From positions 558,001 to 622,000 of the forward strand of contig JAUFOR010000005.1 in the NCBI GenBank assembly GCA_040285745.1: DNA of 64,000 nt, read 5' to 3'. Position numbers and translations under genes: made by a program. This document shows positions 33,639 through 41,900 of this stretch, one piece after another (the stretch's first letter is position 1; each line of letters starts with the position of its first letter). A model generated the notes under the pieces. The model worked only from the letters and a program-made list of their open reading frames with translations. It was not told where the DNA came from and made no database searches. This stretch comes from Barthelona sp. PCE (Eukaryota > Metamonada: BaSk clade).

Positions 33639-34439
33639 TCACAGCGTGCCCAATTGTCGAACAATAGCAATGAATGCATTTTTCATATCTTCACTAATAT
33701 TAGATACGCGAAATTGAATATTACACGTTAAAAAGCATCTTCTTAATGTGATTGGAAGGTTCAATTCTTCAAGTACATGTGCAGCTTTGTATAATAACTG
33801 TACAACTCGATTACTTGGATCATTTTGAGTATCAATAACAATCTTCTGTTGTAATATTTGAGCAACAAATTCTCCACAAATGTAGTTTAAAATCAAGGAT
33901 CCTCTTTTAATCTCGATAGAAAGTTGATCCAGATCACCTTCTTGTTTAAAAAACGCATCAAGACCTACTGTAGTTTTAAGATCAGTAAGCTTAACAGCTA
34001 TACCAAAAAGACAATTAAGTTGCAATCTAAACTTTAAGGGCTCCATCCATTGAAAAAGAAAAGAACTTGAATCTGAAAAAAAGTACCCTTCAAGATTTAG
34101 ACAAGCATTTCGAACATCTAAAAAACTTGTAAAATCTGTCATTTTAGTTCTCTTGGCCAAAGAAGGGCTGGCGCTTATCGTCCGTTCACATATAAGTAAT
34201 GTGACAAACTCATTTGGTAAAGGAGCAACGATATTGACACCACTTTCTGTTAGTTCACGTGGTTGTTGTTCCAGGGCCGAAATAGGCACAGATATACACA
34301 CAGGGCAGTGAAAGTCGTACAAAGTACTGAGTATAAGTTGTAGTTCAACAAAATCAGAGATTGTTGTACCTATAAGCCCGAATTTGAGTGAATTTTCAGA
34401 GAAAGGGAAGTAAATTGAAGGTGCCCCGGTGTCTCTCAT
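33639..34439 (-). CDS. Hypothetical protein
   Basis: A 266-residue soluble protein with ATG at 34437-34439. It has no signal peptide or membrane segment. The N-terminal third alternates strands and loops (KFGLIGTTISDFVELQLIL, FVTLLICERTI). The rest appears helical with scattered cysteines (FGIAVKLTDLKTTVGLD, VVQLLYKAAHVLEELNLP). I recognise no family. It is divergent from the IMPACT homologue with only 111 nt between starts. The open frame is long for an AT-rich region and ends cleanly, so it is probably real. Confidence 0.65.
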   Translation of the reverse strand: MRDTGAPSIYFPFSENSLKFGLIGTTISDFVELQLILSTLYDFHCPVCISVPISALEQQPRELTESGVNIVAPLPNEFVTLLICERTISASPSLAKRTKMTDFTSFLDVRNACLNLEGYFFSDSSSFLFQWMEPLKFRLQLNCLFGIAVKLTDLKTTVGLDAFFKQEGDLDQLSIEIKRGSLILNYICGEFVAQILQQKIVIDTQNDPSNRVVQLLYKAAHVLEELNLPITLRRCFLTCNIQFRVSNISEDMKNAFIAIVRQLGTL

Positions 34440-34550
34440 CGCATGATTGGACTTGTGTGTTGGTGGTTAAGTTAAGAAACTGTTCTACACTTTTTTTGTT
34501 TTTTACACTACCTTTTTAAGGTGCAATATTGATTATTTTTTGATAGACTC

Positions 34551-35465
34551 ATGGAAACGTGTCGGGCTACGATAGAGAGTGAGATAGAATCAATGAGTAT
34601 AATTGATTCAACTCTTTCTATCGATTTATCAACTACAAACAGTGAAATATGCACGGGGTTTGTTGTTCAAAACGCGTCAGGTCTGATATTTAACCTGAAA
34701 TTAGGTTTTACAGAAAATTATCCTTCAGAAGCTGCAATTTTAAAAAATATATCATGTTCTTTTATTGAGAACGACGAAGAAATGATGGAAACAGTGCGCA
34801 CTACTGTTGAGGAACGGATATCGTGGTCAAGTGGTTGTGTATTGATGAGTGTATATAGTTTTCTTGCTAATGAGATACATGATCAATTAAACTTCGATGC
34901 CCTTATCACACCTGATGCATATTCAGGGTTCTTTGATGAAAAAAAGGTTGAAGAAATCCAAGAACAAAATGATCCAACAGAATGTCCTTTTCCTTTATAT
35001 CGCACAGAAATATACACAGAAATGAAAAGCACGTTCCAGACACTCGTTGTTCCCATTCAAACTGTCGTTGAAAGTGAAATATTCATGGACTGGCTGATGC
35101 ATTTCAAGGAGTTCCAAAATTCCACACATAATATGCAAGCAGGTAGGTTATTCAACGCAGAGACGAACGACTATGAGACATGGACAGATGAAGATGGTGA
35201 AAAAGGTGCTGGTGGGTCACTGAACGTCGCCATAGAATTCGGGGGGTACTATAACTGTTTTTGTGTAGTAGCTCGATGGTTTGGCGGTGTTCTCATGGGT
35301 CCCCGCCGCTTTAACGTGATAACGATGATGACCAAGAATGGGTTGAAGGAGGCAGCTGAGGCAGGTATCATTCCGCTTCCGATTCGCAAGCAACAGCAAC
35401 AGCAACAGCAGCAAGTTCAGCCACAGGCTCGGAATCGGAGGAAGCAACGTTCTCGGAAACGGTAG
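34551..35465 (+). CDS. IMPACT: IMPACT/Yih1-family protein (RWD plus UPF0029 domain)
   Basis: A regulator of GCN2 signalling that competes for GCN1 through its RWD domain. It has 304 residues. The RWD domain spans about 1-115 (LIFNLKLGFTENYPSEAAIL, then helix TVEERISWSSGCVLMSVYSF). The ancient UPF0029/YigZ fold spans about 160-275 (FQTLVVPIQTVVESE, DWLMHFKEFQNSTHNMQAGR, EDGEKGAGGSLNVAIE and the signature ARWFGGVLMGPRRFNVI). After residue 282 comes a Gln run (CAG/CAA repeat) and a basic tail (RNRRKQRSRKR). That tail overlaps the coding sequence of the minus-strand BSD gene by 98 nt (35368-35465). The low-complexity ending is local and not a family feature. Confidence 0.92.
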   Translation: METCRATIESEIESMSIIDSTLSIDLSTTNSEICTGFVVQNASGLIFNLKLGFTENYPSEAAILKNISCSFIENDEEMMETVRTTVEERISWSSGCVLMSVYSFLANEIHDQLNFDALITPDAYSGFFDEKKVEEIQEQNDPTECPFPLYRTEIYTEMKSTFQTLVVPIQTVVESEIFMDWLMHFKEFQNSTHNMQAGRLFNAETNDYETWTDEDGEKGAGGSLNVAIEFGGYYNCFCVVARWFGGVLMGPRRFNVITMMTKNGLKEAAEAGIIPLPIRKQQQQQQQQVQPQARNRRKQRSRKR

Positions 35466-35826
35466 CTTCCTGCTTAACATTTCTTGCACGGTGAAACATG
35501 AACCTACGCCAGAAAAGCTGGCGGGACATCTCACCATGTTGAGCCACTACATATTCGTATAAAACGGAAATCTCATCGTTACTCAATAAATCAGCAATTT
35601 CTTCATAGTCAAGCTCTACATCTTTGTTAAACTCTTCAAACTCATCTCTGCTCTGCAAAAAGACCTCATCGTCCCCAAGATACAACAATCTTGCGTCATT
35701 GTTGAAATTCTCTTCTTTAGGTGTATCTTGTGTTTCATCTGTAGTGTTCTCATCCTTTAGGTCTTTAACGAAGCCCTTCACTTCTCTCTTCACCGCAAGA
35801 GCGGCTCTTTTCAAGTGTTTCAACAT
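35368..35826 (-). CDS. BSD-domain protein
   Basis: A 152-residue protein from the ATG at 35824-35826. Residues about 55-112 match the BSD domain, three helices ending in the Phe-Trp pair: LYLGDDEVFLQSRDEFEEFN, DYEEIADLLSNDEISVLYEY and GEMSRQLFWRRFMFHR, where FWRRFMF is the usual FWxRYFF. BSD proteins include TFIIH p62 and synapse-associated/plant-type small BSD proteins; the short acidic N-terminus (KREVKGFVKDLKDENTTDE) suits the latter. The last about 32 residues (LAAVAVAVACESEAE end) are the antisense reading of the IMPACT Gln repeat. Confidence 0.8.
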   Translation of the reverse strand: MLKHLKRAALAVKREVKGFVKDLKDENTTDETQDTPKEENFNNDARLLYLGDDEVFLQSRDEFEEFNKDVELDYEEIADLLSNDEISVLYEYVVAQHGEMSRQLFWRRFMFHRARNVKQEATVSENVASSDSEPVAELAAVAVAVACESEAE

Positions 35827-35992
35827 ATTTATGTAAAAGCGACTGTTCGGACTTTCAGCGTTATTTCAGTCTCTGTGCAAGCTGAGCCAGTGCCTTTACA
35901 ACGTGTGACTGCACGTGACATACTGTCAATAAAGCTAAAACCTCCTTCTTCGTTTTTTTCTCTTTTTCTTAAGTATTAAAAACATAGACCAA

Positions 35993-36760
35993 ATGGATAC
36001 CGCTAAAACTGGTAGTGCCGGTCAAAAATCTGGTTTCAAGGGTGCTTTCAACAACCGCCGTCGTCGTCCTCGCGGACCTCGTAAGTTCGGTGGTGAGAAG
36101 TGGACCCCCACCACTAAGCTTGGTCGTCTCGTGCAGGCTGGTAAGATTACCACCATCGAGGAGATCTATCTCCATTCTATTCCCATCAAGGAATGCCGTA
36201 TCGTCGAAGAGCTCCTTAAGGACAAGCTCGAGGATCAGCTCATGAAGCTTATGTCTGTCCAAAAGCAGACCCGTGCCGGTCAGCGTACTTCCCTCAAGGC
36301 TTTTGTTCTTGTTGGTGATCGTGATGGTCACGTCGGTCTTGGTGTCAAGTCTTCCCGTGAAGCTGCTCTCGCCATCCGTGCTGCCGTCAACATTGCTAAG
36401 ATGAACATCATCCCCGTTCGTCGTGGTTACTGGGGTTCTAGAATCGGTAAGCCTCACACTGTTCCTTGTAAGGTCACTGGTAAGTGTGGTTCTGTTTCTA
36501 TCCGTCTCATCCCCGCTCCCCGTGGTACTGGTATTGTTGCTTCCCGTATTCCCAAGAAGGTTCTTGAGCTCGCTGGTTTCGATGATGTCTTCACTTCATC
36601 AATTGGTCACACCCGTACTCTTGGTAACTTCATCAAGGCTACTGTTAACGCCTGTGAGAAGACTTATCAGTTCCTTACCCCCGATCTCTGGGGTGAGGCT
36701 CCCGTCACTGATGATCCACGTGATGTCCACGCTGATCTCTGCGCCGCCCCTGCCAAGTAA
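35993..36760 (+). CDS. RPS2: 40S ribosomal protein S2 (uS5)
   Basis: A 255-residue small-subunit protein. Landmarks are [113 protein letters not shown] and [20 protein letters not shown]. Length matches the family once the shorter Arg/Gly N-terminus is considered. Strong C-ending codon bias and a pyrimidine-rich 5' flank (TTTTTTTCTCTTTTTCTT) agree with high expression. It is intronless, unlike the other two ribosomal protein genes here. Confidence 0.98.
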   Translation: MDTAKTGSAGQKSGFKGAFNNRRRRPRGPRKFGGEKWTPTTKLGRLVQAGKITTIEEIYLHSIPIKECRIVEELLKDKLEDQLMKLMSVQKQTRAGQRTSLKAFVLVGDRDGHVGLGVKSSREAALAIRAAVNIAKMNIIPVRRGYWGSRIGKPHTVPCKVTGKCGSVSIRLIPAPRGTGIVASRIPKKVLELAGFDDVFTSSIGHTRTLGNFIKATVNACEKTYQFLTPDLWGEAPVTDDPRDVHADLCAAPAK

Positions 36761-36829
36761 TTGGTTCCTTAGGCAATGAAATAAAATCGGTTACATTGTT
36801 TCTTGAATTTCTTCCATTTTCTTTATTAT

Positions 36830-38899
36830 ATGGATAATTTAACTGAAGAACAGGTGCCAACCCCCCTCGTCGAGGAGGTGGAGGATGAAAATGTTGCTCC
36901 TGCACAAACACAAGGACAATACGCACCAAGTTTTGTATCATATTCAGCAATGTCAGATAGTTCCTTTGCTATGTCGTTCACATCGGAGCTATTTGGGTCG
37001 GAATGGTCGTTAGATGCTAAATCAGAGAGACATGACAGGACAGCACCAGCTTCTGAGTCAGATTTAACGGAAGATGAACGGGAAGGCTCAGAAGTGGGTT
37101 TCACCGTTGAGGCAGCAGCCATTGAGCATCACGAAATAACAGAAGAGGATCTTGAAAAAGTTGTTCAGCTGACCTTGAGCGAGTCCGATATTCAAACTAT
37201 TTTACATATTCCCATGAACTTATATTCAACAGAGGACAAGGAGCGCCTGGTCCGCATCACTGATAACAATGAGCGGTACGAGAAAAAGCGTGAGGAATAC
37301 AGCAATGCACCGGACTTATTAGAAGAGGGCTGCGTTCAGACAATGACCAATCCTCTCATCGACGAGGGCAACCAGACGGCGGCCGTGAAGACGGTGGAGC
37401 GTGGTAAACAGGTCAACGAGTATGACTTGTATGTCAGTGAAATTGGCGGTGTCAGTCGTGAAGAAGTAGCTGCACGTATTGTTAAAGAACGTACTAAACG
37501 TCGTAGGGCGGCGCTGTCTGGAGGAAACACACTGGATGAGGATGAAGAAGTCGTTATGGATGCTGAATGGGAATACATAAAAGGGTTAGAATCCTTCAAA
37601 GATAATTTGAATATCTTTGAGAATATCATCTCTTCCAACTACTACCGCCGTCTCGCCACCAACATGCAGTCTTTCAACCCAGAATATATTAATGAGCACG
37701 GTGAAGTGACGACAGTTCCATCATGTGAACCACTGTTTACTTTGAAGGTTGATACTATCAAGGAGAAGCTGGAGGGGTGCCACTGTGAGACTACCGCCAT
37801 CATGTTCAACCCTGCAAACCCCAACCTGTTTGCGCAAGCATTGGGAACGGAGGCAGTCACAGATGACTCAACAGGTTACGTTGTTTTATGGAACTTACGT
37901 AATTTGCTTTACCCTGAGCGTATCTTCAGGTTTCCGTCCAGTGTGTTTTCTATTGATTTTTCCAAGGACAGACCATATCTCTTGTGTGTTGGTCTTAGCA
38001 ATGGTACTGTCACCGTCATTGATATCAGAACAGGTGTTGAGGCATTCACAACAGCCAATGACGCTGATAGGTGCACGTGGCCGGTGTGGTCAGTGCACTT
38101 TTTGAACGCAAAGGATAAGGATCCCTGCATATTATTCAGTTCAGGCGGAAAGTCTTATCTGTACTACTACCTCAAGGCACGTGTGCTTGAGAACATGACA
38201 TTCAAGATCACGTTCAACCCTAAGCGTGCAGAGAAGAAGCAAGACGGTTTCATATCAAGACTAGTTGACATTTTCACAATAGATGTTTTGGAAAATGATA
38301 ACACCACTTATATAGCTGGTACCTCTGGTGGTATCATCCACGAGTGCTCTATCAACTATAACGAGCAGTTTTTGTCAAGCTTCTATGGTCATACGGAACC
38401 TGTGTATAAGGTTAAATACTCATCTTTAACTCCTAATTACTTTGTATCATGTGCAGAAGATTGGAGCATTAGGGTTTGGAACAGCGGAAATAGTGAGAAT
38501 ATGGCTGTGCTTAATAGTATCAACACCCAAGCTAAATCTGCTGTGTTGGATGTTGAATGGTGTCCTATCTATGCAGGTTTGTTGGCATCGTGTACTGCAA
38601 ACGGGTTCTTGGAATTCTGGGATTTATCACAACCAATTAGTGTTCCTGTTTTCTCGGACCGTCATCCGCAGAGCATGAGTAAGGTTCGTTTCACACGTGT
38701 TGTGTTCAATGGATCTTATCCCATCCTGATGGCGGGTGACTCTGTTGGTAATCTGCACTGTTATAAGCTCAAGGGCGTTGAGGATCGTCGGGAGTACTAT
38801 AAGACACCTGAAAATCTTGATATTGTTGAGGAAAAGATGGCAACAGCATTGAAGAATGCCATGCAGTCAGGTATCAACGCCAGCACAACTTCATTTTAG
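36830..38899 (+). CDS. DNAI4: Inner-arm dynein intermediate chain, DNAI4/WDR78 (IC138)-like
   Basis: A 689-residue WD-repeat protein, probably the IC138-type chain of the I1/f inner dynein arm in motile cilia. The ATG is at 36830-36832. The N-terminal about 100 residues are acidic and Ser-rich. Residues about 100-225 carry the family block: LTLSESDIQTILHIPMNLYS, a VRITDNNERYEKK segment, GCVQTMTNP and NEYDLYVSEI (compare GNDxYVERxMQTFN and WDLYDS in WDR78). About six WD-type blades follow from about 320 (EPVYKVKYSSLTPNYFVSCA, DWSIRVWNSG, LDVEWCPIYAGLLASCTANG, FLEFWDL). It could instead be the related DNAI3/WDR63. It starts 69 nt after RPS2. Confidence 0.75.
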   Translation: MDNLTEEQVPTPLVEEVEDENVAPAQTQGQYAPSFVSYSAMSDSSFAMSFTSELFGSEWSLDAKSERHDRTAPASESDLTEDEREGSEVGFTVEAAAIEHHEITEEDLEKVVQLTLSESDIQTILHIPMNLYSTEDKERLVRITDNNERYEKKREEYSNAPDLLEEGCVQTMTNPLIDEGNQTAAVKTVERGKQVNEYDLYVSEIGGVSREEVAARIVKERTKRRRAALSGGNTLDEDEEVVMDAEWEYIKGLESFKDNLNIFENIISSNYYRRLATNMQSFNPEYINEHGEVTTVPSCEPLFTLKVDTIKEKLEGCHCETTAIMFNPANPNLFAQALGTEAVTDDSTGYVVLWNLRNLLYPERIFRFPSSVFSIDFSKDRPYLLCVGLSNGTVTVIDIRTGVEAFTTANDADRCTWPVWSVHFLNAKDKDPCILFSSGGKSYLYYYLKARVLENMTFKITFNPKRAEKKQDGFISRLVDIFTIDVLENDNTTYIAGTSGGIIHECSINYNEQFLSSFYGHTEPVYKVKYSSLTPNYFVSCAEDWSIRVWNSGNSENMAVLNSINTQAKSAVLDVEWCPIYAGLLASCTANGFLEFWDLSQPISVPVFSDRHPQSMSKVRFTRVVFNGSYPILMAGDSVGNLHCYKLKGVEDRREYYKTPENLDIVEEKMATALKNAMQSGINASTTSF

Positions 38900-38989
38900 A
38901 AGCGTATGTAAATTAAATGATTCAGAAACTTTTGTTAAATTGTTTATTAACTTATTCATTCATTTTTCTCGTATGAACAGTGAGAAGTA

Positions 38990-41900
38990 ATGAAAGGGCT
39001 TGCATTTAAGTCACAGAAATTGGATTATGAATTGCCGACTACAGGCAAGAAAATTATTACTTTCTGCGAAACGATAGCGTGTATTACAGAGACTACAGTA
39101 GTCATACACGACGGGAACAGGTCCGCTATTGTACAATTTACGGATGTGGTTGAAGACGCAATATTTGTTTTGTGTGATCCACCCATTGATGGAGATTTAT
39201 TCAATTCTCTTGTTCTTGTTGTGCTGTGCTCCACAGGACAGCTCTATTTTGTGATTCTAAATGATTATGTGACGAAGTATAATGATTCCCTGATTAACTG
39301 GTTTCTCAATATTGAAGAAGACAATCTCTTTAAGTTTGAGGAAGAATCGCTCTCAATCAACGAAACCAACATGTCATTACGTGTTTTTACAATCACAACA
39401 GGGTTATTAAGCATGATCCAGTTGATAGCTCCACATCACGCGAATTGTTTCGTTTTTGCAACGCTTGTACAGCTGGAAACGGGCGTGAAGCTCGTCTTTG
39501 GTAAGCTGTTTCTCCGTAGCACTGGCCTGTTACCGTTCAGATGCTCACAACTAACGGTAGCTCAGGATTTCCGCATGGCAGTTGCTAATAATACAGTATT
39601 TGTTGTTTCAAATAACCAGCTTCATGTAGTTCCGCTGGTTGAGCACAACAGCGGTAAGAAGGTTATCGACCTTCCAACTGGTAACTATAACAGCATTGTT
39701 GCCGACGTGTACGGTACGTATGTGTATTTGACATCGGCGAACACAGTTCTCAGGCTTTTGATGTCGAAGACACTCAAGATCGCCCAGAACGGGCTGGCGG
39801 AGGAGCTTCCTCTACCGACAAACGACGATGTTGTGCAATCGCTGAGCTACATCGCCAGTGCAGTTGATATTCCGCAGGTTCCACTGGATGGTATCTCCCA
39901 GCTGCCAGCCCACTCTTACATTACTGGAGCTGCGGCGCAGAAGCCACAGAAGGAGTGGAAGACGCTGTTCAACGTCGAGCCATTTGATTCACTTTACTGC
40001 ATGCTCGATGGATCATTTGTGTTGCAGGGCAGGTATCTGAGTTGCTACAGCTCGGAATCAGCAGCCCCATTCGTCTTTGGAGCGACGCCACAGTTGACTC
40101 TCATTCAATCAATGCCATTCCCTCATCAGAACTTGTCTTTCTTCTGCTTTTCGGACGGGTACGTGTATGACGTCGTCACAGATGTCACTGTCGACCAGGT
40201 GTTAGCCACAATGGACACTGAAAACGTCATTGAGGTCTTGCGCTTCAACGATTGGGACATGCAGCCATTTATTGACTCTGTGATACGGTCCGCCAAAGTG
40301 TACGGCGTTGTTGTCTTGCTTGATCTGCTTGGCTGCCCGAACGTAACAGACGAGGTTGTATCATTGATTGTAATAGAGCTGAAGAAGTTATTCAAAGTAT
40401 ACAAACGTTCTTTTGTTAAGGGAAAGGTTGATAAGACGCTGGAACAGCTTTTGTTCTCAACTGAGCTGTGCAGGACTCTTCTCTCGTTGCGTTCTGAGGT
40501 TACAAAGGATGATGTTTTAGATTACTTGAATAAGGTCAGCGAAATGGATTATGCCAGGAATCAAGAATCTATTCAGCAGTTTTCGGTACAAAAGCCAGAT
40601 GAAGAGGAGCAGGGGACCGAATACATTAGGAAATTAGAGCAATTAAATGGATTTTTGGAGCAAATAGAAACCCTTAGTGTCTTGCAGTTCCCGTCTTCTA
40701 ATCTTACTGAACTACTAAAATCGCTCCCAGAGGCGCAATTACTAAAAGGATACCAGCGTCTGTTCAGGCAGTATGACGTTTTCTCCATTGATCATTCTTT
40801 GTTTTACACTGAGATTGGCATCAAGAGAACACAAGAGATTTTCTTCTACATGCTACTCGGGTTTATGTTCGAGAACCAGGTCGATAAGGCACGGGATCTC
40901 ATCAAAAAAACTGGATTTTCTTCAGATTTTGTTCATTTTATTTATCTAAACACATCTTTAGAGGCGGTGCGTAAAGTTTGTTTGGAATTGATTGGAGACA
41001 ACGACGAATTCCCACCCATGGTGTTGAAGAAAGATGTCGTTGTTCTGAATAACAGACTAGCGCTGAAATTTTATTCTGAAAGTGAACCGTTGTTGAGCGA
41101 ATTTACTGATCAAATGTCTCGTGTAGACGTCCTATATGGCCTGTTTCACCGAGGTTTCCTTGATTCAAAAGAGTTGTTTGCCAAATTGGATGATGTCGTT
41201 AATGTTGACACCCTTCGTGTACTTAAATACATACAGGGGGAGAGCAAATCGTTTACAGCCGCGTTCCAGGAGTACGTGACAGAAAAGCACGGGAAGGAAT
41301 CGGTGCGGTGTAAGGTTATTGATTCGTATCTTCATCCTAATGCACCGAGTCATTGGTTGCGTGCCAGCACAGAATTTGAGGAGCTCTTGGTAGCATTTAT
41401 GACAAACAGCACATATAGAAATGCACCGGCGTTATATCGCATTTACTTAGGCGATTTTAGCACTTCTTCCCAACAAGTTCAATTTTATGTCAGTCATCTT
41501 TTCTCCGCAGGTCAGTCATCTGCTGTTTTTGACATCCAGCCTTACCATTATTTGCTCCAGTTCCGCCCACATGCCGCGTTTCAGGTCTGCAACGATTTTT
41601 CAGAACTACAGTTATTGGAGTTGATTCTTGAATTCGAGGCACATGACGACAGGACCATGTACTACTTCCTCTGCGTGTTGCTGATGTACAGGTCCCTGCA
41701 GCTAGAGGACACAGACCAACGAAACATAACTCTCTTCAACCACAGAATTGTCTTGACTTGTTTGCTCGGAAGGTCCTTCCTTTCAATTTTGGATACGTCA
41801 GATTACCTCGCTCAGCTGAGGGAGCTCCTATCAACAGTACAGCATGGTGAGTTGTTGTCTCATGAGTTTTTGCAATACCAGCCCTTTTATTGGCACTGTG

